Shown here: in pieces, positions 1-8,838 of the stretch | Position numbering within the stretch: position 1 is the stretch's first letter | How the letters are laid out: every line of letters starts with the position of its first letter | Assembly (NCBI RefSeq): GCF_040207125.1 | Contig: NZ_CP157940.1 | Coordinates: forward strand, 1,612,001 to 1,676,000 | Direction: 5' to 3' | Origin: Lacrimispora sp. BS-2 | GTDB lineage: Bacteria > Bacillota > Clostridia > Lachnospirales > Lachnospiraceae | DNA length: 64,000 bases | Made by a program: the position numbers and the translations under genes | The notes under the pieces: generated by a model | What the model saw: only the letters and a program-made list of their open reading frames with translations | What the model was told of the DNA's origin: nothing | Database searches by the model: none

Positions 1-239
1 CGGAACCGCTCTATAATCTTTATGGTGATCCGCTTGGAGGGAAACAACTGGTCCTTGATTCCTTTTTCCAGACCGCAAATATTTTGTTTATGTATGAGCC
101 TTGGACTCATCAGGTAAATACGAATAGAGCTTCTATCCCTGCCTAAAGTGACCTTTTCCACTTCCACCAGATTTAAAAGCTCCCGTAATTCCTCTGTAAT
201 ATGTAAACTTGGAAAAACTTCCAAAAATTTTTTTGACAT
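1..239 (-). CDS. polC: DNA polymerase III PolC-type, N-terminal fragment
   Basis: Gram-positive replicative DNA polymerase (alpha subunit with built-in 3'-5' exonuclease). Only the first ~79 codons are present, running off the left edge. Reading leftward from ATG at 239 the protein begins MSKKFLEVFPSLHITEEL and continues through VEVEKVTLGRDRSSIRIYL, which resembles the PolC N-terminal domain of clostridia. The ATG follows ispG by 8 bases, so it is probably the last gene of the housekeeping operon; ispG-polC adjacency is common in this group. Identification rests on N-terminal similarity and synteny only, because the catalytic domains are outside the window. Confidence 0.8.
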   Translation of the reverse strand, partial: MSKKFLEVFPSLHITEELRELLNLVEVEKVTLGRDRSSIRIYLMSPRLIHKQNICGLEKGIKDQLFPSKRITIKIIERF

Positions 240-247
240 TTTATCAC

Positions 248-1303
248 CTATTGCATTTTCATAAGCTCTTCCTTCAGGGCATGAAGCAGCTCATCTTCCG
301 GAACCTTGCGGATAATCTCTCCTTTTTTCATTAAGAGGCCTTCTCCGATTCCTCCCGCAATACCCAAATCCGCTTCCCTGGCTTCTCCCGGTCCATTTAC
401 CACGCAGCCCATAACAGCTACCTTAATATCAAGATGGTCGAATTCTGAAACCATTTTCTCCACTTGGTTTGCCAGAGAGATCAGATCGATCCTGGTCCTT
501 CCGCAGGTCGGGCAGGATACTACCTCCACACCGCCTTTTCTTAAACCCAGTGTCTTTAAAATCAGCTTTGCGGTCTTCACTTCCTCCACCGGATCACCTG
601 TTAAGGAAACACGGATGGTATCCCCGATTCCTTCATGGAGAATGATTCCAAGGCCTACGGAGGATTTCACTGTACCGGAGGCTAACGTGCCTGCTTCGGT
701 TATTCCCACATGAAGGGGGTAATCCGACTGCATATCAATCAATTCATGGGCTTTGACGCACATGAGCACATTGGAAGATTTAATGCTGATAACAAGATTT
801 TCATATCCCAGTTCTTCAATCATGCGGACCTTATGAAGAGCGCTTTCCACAATACCTTCTGCAGTCACCCCACCATATTTTTCAATCAGACTTTTTTCAA
901 GGGAACCGCTGTTTACACCTACCCGGATGGGAATATCAAATTCCCTGGCTTTTTCCACCACAGCCCGGACACGTTCTGCTGATCCGATATTCCCCGGATT
1001 AATCCGAATCTTATCTGCTCCGGATTCTATGGCAGCAATGGCCAGCCGGTAATCAAAGTGAATGTCAGCTACCAAGGGAATTGCAATCTGTTTTTTTATC
1101 TGCTTTAAGGCTGCTGCTGCCTCCATATCCGGCACCGCAACCCGGATGATATCACAGCCAGCCTCTGTCAGGGCTTTGATCTGACCCACGGTTGATTCCA
1201 CGTCCTGTGTTTTCGTATTACACATGGATTGGATCAGGACAGGATTTCCGCCGCCGATTACCCGGTCTCCAATACGGATTACTCTTGTTTTCTCTCTGCT
1301 CAT
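248..1303 (-). CDS. ispG: 4-hydroxy-3-methylbut-2-en-1-yl diphosphate synthase
   Basis: Penultimate step of the MEP isoprenoid pathway: converts MEcPP to HMBPP using a [4Fe-4S] cluster. The ~351-residue protein has the N-terminal TIM-barrel signature ([17 protein letters not shown], then the [10 protein letters not shown] strand) and C-terminal cluster cysteines in SCPTCGRTR and [12 protein letters not shown] chose ATG 1303 ([12 protein letters not shown]) because GGAGG lies five bases upstream; an in-frame extension to 1372 has no ribosome-binding site and is not family-like. It follows rseP and precedes polC. Together with dxr and uppS, three isoprenoid genes share this operon. Confidence 0.96.
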   Translation of the reverse strand: MSREKTRVIRIGDRVIGGGNPVLIQSMCNTKTQDVESTVGQIKALTEAGCDIIRVAVPDMEAAAALKQIKKQIAIPLVADIHFDYRLAIAAIESGADKIRINPGNIGSAERVRAVVEKAREFDIPIRVGVNSGSLEKSLIEKYGGVTAEGIVESALHKVRMIEELGYENLVISIKSSNVLMCVKAHELIDMQSDYPLHVGITEAGTLASGTVKSSVGLGIILHEGIGDTIRVSLTGDPVEEVKTAKLILKTLGLRKGGVEVVSCPTCGRTRIDLISLANQVEKMVSEFDHLDIKVAVMGCVVNGPGEAREADLGIAGGIGEGLLMKKGEIIRKVPEDELLHALKEELMKMQ

Positions 1304-1466
1304 ACGTTCCTCCATTCTGTGCATGCCTATTCCCATACTGCCGATTCCAGGCACGCCCAAAACCGGAAGCAACCCGCTTTACGGGTTTCATCCGGTTATT
1401 ATGGCAGCCATCAGGTAACCATATAAGTATATTCCTTTGGCCGTTACCTGATTAATTATGGTTTGC

Positions 1467-2525
1467 TCACGTAAATCTGCTGATATCATTAAATACTACA
1501 AATATCATGAGGGCCATAAGAGCCGCCATGCTGATCAGATTTACCAAGCCCTCTTTCTCCGGATCCATGCGCTTTCCTCTGATGGCTTCAATAATCAGAA
1601 ATAAAAGCCTTCCTCCGTCAAGGGCAGGGATGGGAAGAAGATTCATAACGCCCAGGTTTGCACTCAGCAGAATACACATGCTGATCACATTCATAAGTGC
1701 CGCTGCAACGCTGACCGTAAGTCCGGCCTTAACTGAATCATCGATCATGACCACAATGCCCACAGGGCCGCTTAAATCATTGACGCTTGCCTTTCCGGTA
1801 AAGAGCATACCAAGGCTTTTTACTGTCAGCTTTACATCGTATTTCATTTCCATGTATCCATATTTTACAAGCTGGCCAAAAGAGGCGGCCTTCTGATTCT
1901 CAGGTGCAATGATAATGCCGATTAAATATTTTCCGCTATCCTCTGAATACTGGGGAGTAACGGAAACAGAGTGGGTACTTATATTGCCTGTAGAGGAATC
2001 AAGCCTGGAAAATTCCACAAGATTCATCTTTTCCTCAGGCTTTAAAAGCTTATAAAGAATATAATCCCGATACATGGATACATTTTCCCCATTGATCTGG
2101 AGAAGCTTATCTCCCGGACGGATTCCTGCCTCATAAGCAGGTGAACTTTCGGTTACTTCCTTTATATAGGTAGTATCATATCCGTTCATTCCTACAAGAA
2201 GCACTGCCAGAAAAAAGGCTAAAATAAAATTAAATATGGGACCGGCCGCAATCACTGACATCCTGGCCGGAATTGATTTGTTCTGGAACGCCCGCTCATC
2301 GGGGTTTTCCTCATCTTCCCCAAGCATCATACAGGAACCGCCGAGGGGCAGTGCCTTAATGGAATAAAGGGTCTCACCTTTTTTAAAGCGGACCAGCCTT
2401 GGCCCCATGCCGATTGAAAACTCAACCACCGCGATCCCGTTTATTTTTGCGAATAAAAAATGCCCTAATTCATGAATTAAAACGATCAGTCCAAAAACCA
2501 GAATCGCTACGATAACGCTGGACAA
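1467..2525 (-). CDS. rseP: Site-2 intramembrane zinc metalloprotease RseP/RasP
   Basis: Membrane-embedded S2P protease that cleaves anti-sigma factors and leftover signal peptides. Visible hallmarks are HELGH in the first membrane helix (residues ~18-22), a PDZ domain (PAYEAGIRPGDKLLQINGE, ~130-150) and the second catalytic motif NLLPIPALDGGR near residue 300, followed by C-terminal membrane helices. About 352 residues, normal for Firmicutes. The start appears to be TTG at 2525, with AGGTGG just upstream and 3 bp of overlap with the end of dxr, so translation is probably coupled. Confidence 0.93.
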   Translation of the reverse strand: MSSVIVAILVFGLIVLIHELGHFLFAKINGIAVVEFSIGMGPRLVRFKKGETLYSIKALPLGGSCMMLGEDEENPDERAFQNKSIPARMSVIAAGPIFNFILAFFLAVLLVGMNGYDTTYIKEVTESSPAYEAGIRPGDKLLQINGENVSMYRDYILYKLLKPEEKMNLVEFSRLDSSTGNISTHSVSVTPQYSEDSGKYLIGIIIAPENQKAASFGQLVKYGYMEMKYDVKLTVKSLGMLFTGKASVNDLSGPVGIVVMIDDSVKAGLTVSVAAALMNVISMCILLSANLGVMNLLPIPALDGGRLLFLIIEAIRGKRMDPEKEGLVNLISMAALMALMIFVVFNDISRFT

Positions 2526-2526
2526 T

Positions 2527-3669
2527 TTACCACCTGCTTTCTATATATTCATAAGCTGCAGCCTCTGCTTCAAGAATTTCCTCTATTGTGGGATTCTCTT
2601 TTATAGTATGCCCGTTCATAGCTCCCTCTATCATATCAGTTATTGCCGGATATGTAATTTCTCTATTTAAAAATTTGGCAACTGCCCTTTCATTGGCAGC
2701 ATTGAAAACCGTTGGAAGTGTTCCGCCTTTTTTTCCGGCAAGATATGCCAATTTTAAACCGGGAAAATTTACCATATCTGGTTTTTCAAAAGTTATTTGA
2801 CCGATACTCCAGAAATCCAGACGGTCACCGGGAAGAAATCTCCTCTCCGGATAGAAAAGCGCATACTGGATCGGGAGCTTCATATCCGGGGTTCCAAGCT
2901 GCGCCATAACCGCTCCATCCTCAAACTCCACCATGGAATGAATCACGCTCTTAGGCTGGATCACCACCTGCACCTGGTCCATTTCCACGCCAAAGAGCCA
3001 CTTTGCTTCCATCACTTCAAGACCCTTATTGACCATGGTAGAGGAATCAATGGTAATCTTCCTGCCCATAGACCAGTTGGGATGTTTTAAAGCATCCTCC
3101 ACCTGCACAGACTCTATCTCTTTTCTGGTTTTTCCACGAAAAGGGCCGCCGGATGCCGTCAGAAGGATCTTATGGATTGCTTTTTTATCTTCTCCGTTCA
3201 AGCACTGAAAAATAGCGCTGTGCTCGCTGTCCACAGGAAGAATCCTCACCCCCCGTTCTTTAGCCAATGGCATAATGATGTGCCCGGCAGTTACAAGGGT
3301 CTCCTTATTGGCAAGAGCAATATCCTTTCCAGCCTCAATGGCTGCAATGGTAGGACGGATTCCTATCATCCCCACTATGGCAGTGACCACAATTTCTGCA
3401 GAGCATTCCGTAGCAACTTCAATAAGTCCCTCCATTCCGGAAACAATACGGACCGGCAGATCCTTTACCGATGCCGCCAGTTCCCTGGCCTTATCTTCTC
3501 TCCACACGCATGCCATCTTCGGATGGAACTTTCTGATCTGTTCCTCTAACAGGCAGATATTGCTGCCTGCCGCCAGAGCAGTCACTTCTATATCCTTTTG
3601 ATTTTCAGCCACCTCCAGAGTTTGTTTTCCGATGGATCCCGTTGAACCCAGAATTGCTATTTTCCTCAT
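2527..3669 (-). CDS. dxr: 1-deoxy-D-xylulose 5-phosphate reductoisomerase
   Basis: First committed step of the MEP pathway: DXP to MEP with NADPH. The protein starts MRKIAILGSTGSIGKQTLEV, the Rossmann NADPH site, and carries the metal/substrate segments LPVDSEHSAIFQCL and LTASGGPFRGK plus NWSMGRKITIDSSTMVNKGLE. About 380 residues, full length. ATG 3669 is chosen because it places the Rossmann motif at the N-terminus; upstream in-frame sequence begins only with TTG and lacks the family pattern. The AAGGAG is rather far (about 13 bases) from this ATG. Located between cdsA and rseP in the operon. Confidence 0.95.
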   Translation of the reverse strand: MRKIAILGSTGSIGKQTLEVAENQKDIEVTALAAGSNICLLEEQIRKFHPKMACVWREDKARELAASVKDLPVRIVSGMEGLIEVATECSAEIVVTAIVGMIGIRPTIAAIEAGKDIALANKETLVTAGHIIMPLAKERGVRILPVDSEHSAIFQCLNGEDKKAIHKILLTASGGPFRGKTRKEIESVQVEDALKHPNWSMGRKITIDSSTMVNKGLEVMEAKWLFGVEMDQVQVVIQPKSVIHSMVEFEDGAVMAQLGTPDMKLPIQYALFYPERRFLPGDRLDFWSIGQITFEKPDMVNFPGLKLAYLAGKKGGTLPTVFNAANERAVAKFLNREITYPAITDMIEGAMNGHTIKENPTIEEILEAEAAAYEYIESRW

Positions 3670-3770
3670 CTTATGCCGCTTACTCCTTTTCTTTTCCAAT
3701 TTACCGCCATTCTTTCCGGGAAAAAGGCTTACCTTGTAAGGTGTTTCCAAAATCCAGGCCAAATGATCCT

Positions 3771-4571
3771 TTAACGTAAAAATGTCACCGCAAAATAAAT
3801 GGCAGGAGCCGTAAAAAGCATGCTGTCAAAGCGGTCCAGAATTCCCCCATGGCCCGGAATTAATTTTCCATAATCCTTTACCTGGTGATTGCGTTTTATT
3901 GCAGATGCAGCCAGATCCCCAATCTGGGAGATTACCGCCCCAATGGCACAGGCCAGTCCGCAGGCTGCCTGGGGATTACGCATCTCCGTCATGGACCCTC
4001 CAAAAACAGACGCATAAAGAACTCCTAAAAGTGCTGCACCGGCCACTCCGCCGATTGCCCCTTCTATGGACTTCTTTGGGCTGAGTACAGGAGCCAGCCT
4101 GTGCTTCCCAATAAGCATTCCCACGCAATAAGCACAGGTATCACATCCCCATGAGCTTAAAAATACCAGCCACACCAGATATTTCCCGTCTGCCATGGTC
4201 CGGACCTGATAAAGATAGGACAGCATGACAGCAACATAAAAAACTCCAAAAAAGGCCACAGTCACCTCTTCCATCTGATACTTTGGAAAGGCAAATACAT
4301 AAATACTCATAAGGATCATCAAAAATGCAATGGACATGAGCATCATAAACTGCTCTCCGCGAAACCACAGCAGCCCATAATAGGACAAGGTCGTTAAATA
4401 TCCCATAAATCCCAGTGGGTTTTTCTGTATTTTCATCACACGATACAACTCAAACAAACCAATCATGGAAATGAAAATGGTTGTGGCAAAAAGCAAGACT
4501 CCCCCGCTTCCAACTGTAAAAAGAGCAATTATAACGAGAATGACTCCGCTTATCAGTCTGGTTGTAAACAT
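3771..4571 (-). CDS. cdsA: Phosphatidate cytidylyltransferase (CDP-diglyceride synthase)
   Basis: Makes CDP-diacylglycerol from phosphatidate and CTP, feeding phospholipid synthesis at the membrane. About 266 residues with roughly eight hydrophobic helices. The diagnostic C-terminal signature is present (SAIKRNHQVKDYGKLIPGHG, then GILDRFDS). It sits between uppS (19 bp upstream) and dxr, the usual Gram-positive arrangement. Confidence 0.95.
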   Translation of the reverse strand: MFTTRLISGVILVIIALFTVGSGGVLLFATTIFISMIGLFELYRVMKIQKNPLGFMGYLTTLSYYGLLWFRGEQFMMLMSIAFLMILMSIYVFAFPKYQMEEVTVAFFGVFYVAVMLSYLYQVRTMADGKYLVWLVFLSSWGCDTCAYCVGMLIGKHRLAPVLSPKKSIEGAIGGVAGAALLGVLYASVFGGSMTEMRNPQAACGLACAIGAVISQIGDLAASAIKRNHQVKDYGKLIPGHGGILDRFDSMLFTAPAIYFAVTFLR

Positions 4572-4590
4572 GGCGTTTCCTCCCTCCGAA

Positions 4591-5313
4591 TCACTTCACT
4601 CCCCCAAATCTTCGTTCCCTACTATTGTACGCTGCAATTGCCTTTTTCATCTCTTCCATATTAAAATCAGGCCAAAAGCAATCCGTGACATAGAGTTCCG
4701 TATAGGCCAGCTGCCACAGCAGGTAGTTGGAAAGCCGCAGCTCCCCGCTGGTGCGTATGAGAAGGTCCGGGTCCGGAATTCCCTCTGTGTCCAGATAAGA
4801 AGAAAAAACTTCTTCCGTCATATTCTCCGGCAAAAGCTTACCTTCCGCCGAATCCTTCATGATCTCCCTGACAGCCCGGACAATTTCATCACGGCCGCCG
4901 TAATTGACCGCAATGATAAAGGTAAGGCCTGTATTGCCTTTCGTCTCTTCCACCAGTTTACCGATTCCCTCTACAATATCCTGGTCAAACCGTTTCCTGT
5001 CACCGATCATCTTTACACGCACATTATTGGCCTTGGCGACTTTTAAAAGCCTGACCATATAATAGCGGAACAGCTGCATTAAGGCTCCCACTTCATCTGA
5101 AGTGCGTTTCCAGTTTTCCGTTGAAAAACCGTAAACCGTCAGATACTTAATTCCAAGCCTTGCTGCGTCCTCCACCGTTCTTTCTACAGTCACGCATCCT
5201 TCTTTGTGGCCCACGCTTCTTGGAAGCCCCCGTTTTTTTGCCCATCTGCCATTGCCATCCAATATAATTGCCACATGCTCCGGAATCACCATGTTCCCGT
5301 TCATTTTATCCAT
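4591..5313 (-). CDS. uppS: Isoprenyl (undecaprenyl) diphosphate synthase
   Basis: cis-Prenyltransferase that builds undecaprenyl diphosphate, the lipid carrier for peptidoglycan and other wall polymers. The catalytic loop HVAIILDGNGRWAKKRGLPR near the N-terminus, the YLTVYGFSTENWKR segment and the C-terminal LLIRTSGELRLSNYLLWQ motif are all present in 240 residues. ATG 5313 is supported by AAGGAG nine bases upstream. About 200 bp of palindromic intergenic DNA separates it from frr. Confidence 0.96.
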   Translation of the reverse strand: MDKMNGNMVIPEHVAIILDGNGRWAKKRGLPRSVGHKEGCVTVERTVEDAARLGIKYLTVYGFSTENWKRTSDEVGALMQLFRYYMVRLLKVAKANNVRVKMIGDRKRFDQDIVEGIGKLVEETKGNTGLTFIIAVNYGGRDEIVRAVREIMKDSAEGKLLPENMTEEVFSSYLDTEGIPDPDLLIRTSGELRLSNYLLWQLAYTELYVTDCFWPDFNMEEMKKAIAAYNSRERRFGGVK

Positions 5314-5340
5314 ATAATGCCGCTCCTTTTAAAACAGAAT

Positions 5341-5512
5341 AAAGAGTCTGCAAAGCAGACTCTTGCGCCGGAGCGCGGTTGCTTTAGCAACCATACTTCC
5401 TTAGCGCGGAGTGCGCCTCCTAGCGGAGCGCTGTTTTATATATCAGGGAATTCCAACAGAATTTCCTGATATATAAAACAGGACAGGCAAAATGCCTGCC
5501 CCTGTTCAACAT
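5341..5512. repeat. Cluster of nested palindromes between uppS and frr
   Basis: Non-coding stretch packed with inverted repeats. A 9-bp-stem hairpin (AGAGTCTGC/GCAGACTCT) lies near 5345-5368, followed by a GGTTGC/GCAACC hairpin and GCGC-rich arms (GCGCCGGAGCGC, GCGGAGTGCGC, GCGGAGCGC). A perfect 17-nt inverted repeat, CTGTTTTATATATCAGG with its complement, spans about 5431-5482. A small CAGGC/GCCTG hairpin follows at about 5484-5505. The density exceeds what a single terminator needs and resembles a mobile intergenic palindromic element; a processing or attenuation role is possible. Confidence 0.6.
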
Positions 5513-5514
5513 TT

Positions 5515-6069
5515 TTATACAGTAAGAAGATCCTTTGACTTTTCTTCAATCATTTTGTCTACCTGGGCGATCATCTTGTCTGTCAGCTTCTGAATTTTAT
5601 CTTCAGCCTCTGCCTGTTCATCTTCTGAAATTTCATCTGCCTTTAACTGCTTTTTAAACAAGTCATTGGCATCCCGGCGGATGTTACGGATAGCAATCTT
5701 TGCTGCCTCTCCCTTTTTCTTTACATCCTTTACCAGATCTTTTCTGCGTTCCTCAGTGAGTTCCGGAAATACAAGACGGATTACATTGCCGTCATTAGTC
5801 GGGTTAATTCCAAGTTCAGAGGTGAGAATTGCTTTTTCAATTGCCTTTAACAGGCTCTTCTCCCATGGCTGGATCACGATCATCCGGGCTTCCGGAATGG
5901 AAATATTGCCGACCTGCTGGATGGGGGTTGGCGTTCCATAATAATCCACTTTTATTTTATCCAGTACATGGGGGTTGGCACGTCCTGCGCGGATTGTCAT
6001 GTATTCATTCTCCAGCGCTTTTAATGTCTTGTTCATCTTGTCTTCGTAAACCTGTAAACTCTCCTGCAT
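5515..6069 (-). CDS. frr: Ribosome recycling factor
   Basis: Releases ribosomal subunits and mRNA after termination, together with EF-G. The 184-residue protein is full length, with the family core YMTIRAGRANPHVLDKIKVD, YYGTPTPIQQV and NISIPEARMIVIQPW and the C-terminal helix repeats. AGGAGG precedes the ATG. It lies 14 bp downstream of pyrH. Confidence 0.97.
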   Translation of the reverse strand: MQESLQVYEDKMNKTLKALENEYMTIRAGRANPHVLDKIKVDYYGTPTPIQQVGNISIPEARMIVIQPWEKSLLKAIEKAILTSELGINPTNDGNVIRLVFPELTEERRKDLVKDVKKKGEAAKIAIRNIRRDANDLFKKQLKADEISEDEQAEAEDKIQKLTDKMIAQVDKMIEEKSKDLLTV

Positions 6070-6083
6070 ATCGTCCTCCTGGT

Positions 6084-6785
6084 TTATGCGGTCACTATGG
6101 TACCGTTTATTTTTCCTTGCATTGCATTGGCAATGCTATCTTTTTCATTTAAGCTGAATACAGCAAGGGGCATCTTATTTTCCATACACATGATGGAAGC
6201 TGTTAAATCAATGACACCAAGCTGCTTTTCAATGACCTCCTGAATGGAGATCTTATCATATTTAACAGCATTGGGATTTGTCTTCGGATCGCTGTCATAT
6301 ACGCCGTCAATGGCCTTTGCCAGTAAAATGCAATCCGCATCCATTTCAATGGCGCGAAGCGCAATGCCTGTATCGGTTGAAAAATAAGGATGACCTGTTC
6401 CTCCGGCAAAAAATACAACTTTGCCTTCTGCAAAATACATGTTAGCCCTGTCCTTAGAAAAAAGCTCTGTCATGGAACCACATTCAAACGGGGTCAGTAT
6501 CTGAGTACCCATCCCGGCATTACGAAAAATCTCGGAAACATAAATGCAATTCATTATTGTAGCAAGTATGCCGATCTGATCCGCCTTTGGACGGTCAATG
6601 GCATCGCTGGTTCTGCCTCTCCAGAAGTTACCTCCGCCAATAACAATGCCAACTTCGACACCTGCCTCCACGGATATTTTAACCTGCCGTGCAACCTCTT
6701 TAACAGTAGCTTCGTCAAAGCCCGTCTTATTCGCACCAGCAAGAGCTTCGCCACTGAGTTTTAATAATACACGTCTTGGATTCAT
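6084..6785 (-). CDS. pyrH: UMP kinase
   Basis: Phosphorylates UMP to UDP (amino-acid-kinase fold, hexameric in bacteria). Motifs include VLLKLSGEALAG at the N-terminus, GIVIGGGNFWRGR, the FAGGTGHPYFSTDT loop and AKAIDGVYDSDPKTNPNA. 233 residues, normal length. The start has GGAGAG upstream. It is the first gene of the block reaching to polC and seems to have its own promoter, because strong terminators of the opp cluster lie on its upstream side. Confidence 0.97.
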   Translation of the reverse strand: MNPRRVLLKLSGEALAGANKTGFDEATVKEVARQVKISVEAGVEVGIVIGGGNFWRGRTSDAIDRPKADQIGILATIMNCIYVSEIFRNAGMGTQILTPFECGSMTELFSKDRANMYFAEGKVVFFAGGTGHPYFSTDTGIALRAIEMDADCILLAKAIDGVYDSDPKTNPNAVKYDKISIQEVIEKQLGVIDLTASIMCMENKMPLAVFSLNEKDSIANAMQGKINGTIVTA

Positions 6786-6823
6786 AGCCTTAACTCTCCT
6801 GTACTTTTGTATTGTCTTAGGAG

Positions 6824-6852
6824 ATTATAGCATACTTTCGGATGGTTGGAAA
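6824..6852 (-). promoter_or_regulatory. Candidate sigma-A promoter for pyrH operon
   Basis: On the minus strand a perfect TATAAT (6829-6824) is preceded after 17 bp by TTTCCA (6852-6847), about 40 bp upstream of the pyrH ATG and downstream of the oppA1 terminator. The -10 is strong and the -35 is weak. Confidence 0.6.
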
Positions 6853-6890
6853 GAGGAAGTTTGCAGGCAGGGAGCAAAGACCGGATAAAA

Positions 6891-6926
6891 ACAAAACACC
6901 CGGGAATTATTTCCCGGGTGTTTTTT
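6891..6926 (-). terminator. Rho-independent terminator after the opp cluster
   Basis: Twelve-bp GC-rich stem (AACACCCGGGAA / TTCCCGGGTGTT) with a 4-base loop, flanked by T-rich tracts in both directions. It ends oppA1 transcription before pyrH and could act on either strand. Confidence 0.92.
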
Positions 6927-6941
6927 AAATTCAGACAATCT

Positions 6942-8645
6942 TTACTGCTCCATGGTAGCATACTGGAAGAACCAGTATCCATATGGAGAATACCATGTGC
7001 CTTTTAACTTGGGATCCTGTAACCACGGCTGGCTGTAGTAAGCAACCGGAGCGATAGCGGAATCCTCTAAAATCATGTTCTCTGCTTCGTGCAGCAATGC
7101 ATAGTGCTTTGCAACATCAGAAGTGGAGTTTGCTTCATCAAGCTTCTTATCAACTTCAGGGTTGTTGTACTTACCATCGTTATTACCGCTGGTGGACTTA
7201 AATAAGTTCAGCATATTGGATGGGTCGTCATAATCTAATAACCAGCCGTTACGTGCGATCTGGAAATCTCCTGCACGGCGGGTAGGTGTAAAGGTAGACC
7301 ATTCAACGATCTTAATGTCCATATTAACTCCCAGCGCTTCCTTCCAGCAGCTCTGTAAATACTCAGCTAATGGTTTATGGAACAGCTGGTCATTGGTCAT
7401 GTATTCAATGGTAGGGAATCCCTGACCATCCGGATAGCCTGCTTTTGCAAGAAGTTCTTTTGCCTTGGCAACATCAGCTTCATGATCGGCAACATTAAAG
7501 AAATCGCCGCTATTATTCTTACGGGTCACCTCTTCAAAGGAAGAACCATTTTCTGCATCAGAGATGCCAGGTCCAACGAAATTCGTTGCCGGGGCATAAA
7601 TTCCCTGCATAACAGTATTGGCAACATAGTCACGGTCAATTGCAAGGCTAAGTGCCTTACGTACATCCGGGTTATTAAACGGTTCCTTCTGGGTCTGGAA
7701 GCTTATATAATATGTCCCCATGGTGGATCCGATCTGGAAATCCTCGGTCTCTCTAAGACTTGGGATTTCTTCCGTAGGAAGGGTCTTGATCATGGAAACT
7801 TCTCCAGCCTGATATGCGCTGTAAGTCGCATTTCCATCTTCCATCAGAACAAATTTCAAGGTATTTAAAGTAACCTTCTCTGCATTCCAGTAATTTTCAT
7901 TTTTACCAAAGGTGATGTGGGAACCTGGTACCCATTCAACCATCTTTAAAGGACCATTGCTTACATAAGCTTCCGGCTTTAAGGTCCACTGATCGCCATT
8001 TGCTTCAATCGTAGCTTTTTGTACCGGAACCATGGATGCATGAGTGATCAGCTTTGAAAAATATACACAGGGAACTGATAACTCAACCACAAAGGTCTTA
8101 TCATCCGGAGCGGAAACAGCCAGCGCATCCAGATCGCCTGCCGCTGCCTCTTCATATCCCTTTACATAGCCTAACATATCTCCTGCATACGGAGCAGCTG
8201 TGTTGGGATCAGCAAGTCTCTTCCAGGAAAATACAAAATCCTCAGCTGTCAGTGGTGTGCCATCACTCCACTTTAAGCCGTCACGAAGATGGAAGGTATA
8301 GGTAAGGCCATCCTCAGATACATCAAAAGATTCAGCCTGACCACCCACAATCTTGTTCTCTGGATCAACGATCATCAGAGGTTCAAATGCATGAACAATT
8401 ATATTTGCACCATCTGCGGCGCTGTTCAATGCCGGGTCAATTGTTTCGGGATTTGGTCCAACCTGTACTGCAAGATCAAGTGCTGTGGATGTTCCATTCG
8501 CGGGAGCTGTGGTTTCGCCGCCGGCTGCCGCAGTTGTGTTTGTGTCAGAGCCTGCTTTTGTGCCTGCAGTATTATTTCCGCCGCAAGCGGAAAGAATCAT
8601 ACCGGAGGCCATAACAGCAGCCAACACAAGTGACATTTTTTTCAT
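6942..8645 (-). CDS. oppA: Oligopeptide ABC transporter substrate-binding lipoprotein, copy 1
   Basis: Extracellular peptide-binding lipoprotein (SBP family 5) of an Opp importer. It has a lipoprotein signal MKKMSLVLAAVMASGMILSA followed by the lipobox Cys and a low-complexity Ala/Thr/Gly linker. The SBP_bac_5 core follows (VQVGPNPETIDPALNSAADG, YTFHLRDGLKWSDGTPLTAE, NPDVRKALSLAIDRDYV). About 567 residues. ATG 8645 is supported by GGAGGG; an upstream in-frame ATG would bury the signal peptide. It is a close paralogue of the gene immediately upstream, from which a terminator separates it, so expression may depend on readthrough or its own promoter. Confidence 0.93.
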   Translation of the reverse strand: MKKMSLVLAAVMASGMILSACGGNNTAGTKAGSDTNTTAAAGGETTAPANGTSTALDLAVQVGPNPETIDPALNSAADGANIIVHAFEPLMIVDPENKIVGGQAESFDVSEDGLTYTFHLRDGLKWSDGTPLTAEDFVFSWKRLADPNTAAPYAGDMLGYVKGYEEAAAGDLDALAVSAPDDKTFVVELSVPCVYFSKLITHASMVPVQKATIEANGDQWTLKPEAYVSNGPLKMVEWVPGSHITFGKNENYWNAEKVTLNTLKFVLMEDGNATYSAYQAGEVSMIKTLPTEEIPSLRETEDFQIGSTMGTYYISFQTQKEPFNNPDVRKALSLAIDRDYVANTVMQGIYAPATNFVGPGISDAENGSSFEEVTRKNNSGDFFNVADHEADVAKAKELLAKAGYPDGQGFPTIEYMTNDQLFHKPLAEYLQSCWKEALGVNMDIKIVEWSTFTPTRRAGDFQIARNGWLLDYDDPSNMLNLFKSTSGNNDGKYNNPEVDKKLDEANSTSDVAKHYALLHEAENMILEDSAIAPVAYYSQPWLQDPKLKGTWYSPYGYWFFQYATMEQ

Positions 8646-8785
8646 AAATTCCCTCCTAATAAAAATCATATTCTATCAACGCAATAACGCTTTAACCAGA
8701 TACTGCGGCGACTTATTTTTTAGCATAACACAAAAACAGCAAAATAGCAACGGGAAAATAGTTTATCAGATAAGATTACACAGAC

Positions 8786-8814
8786 AGAAAAACACCCGGG
8801 AATATTCCCGGGTG
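8786..8814 (-). terminator. Terminator between the two oppA copies
   Basis: Perfect 22-bp palindrome at 8793-8814 (CACCCGGGAAT and its complement) followed on the minus strand by TTTTT. It is nearly the same stem as the one after oppA copy 1, so the gene and its terminator appear to have been duplicated together. Confidence 0.88.
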
Positions 8815-8838
8815 CTACTTATAAACAACAGATTTTTC

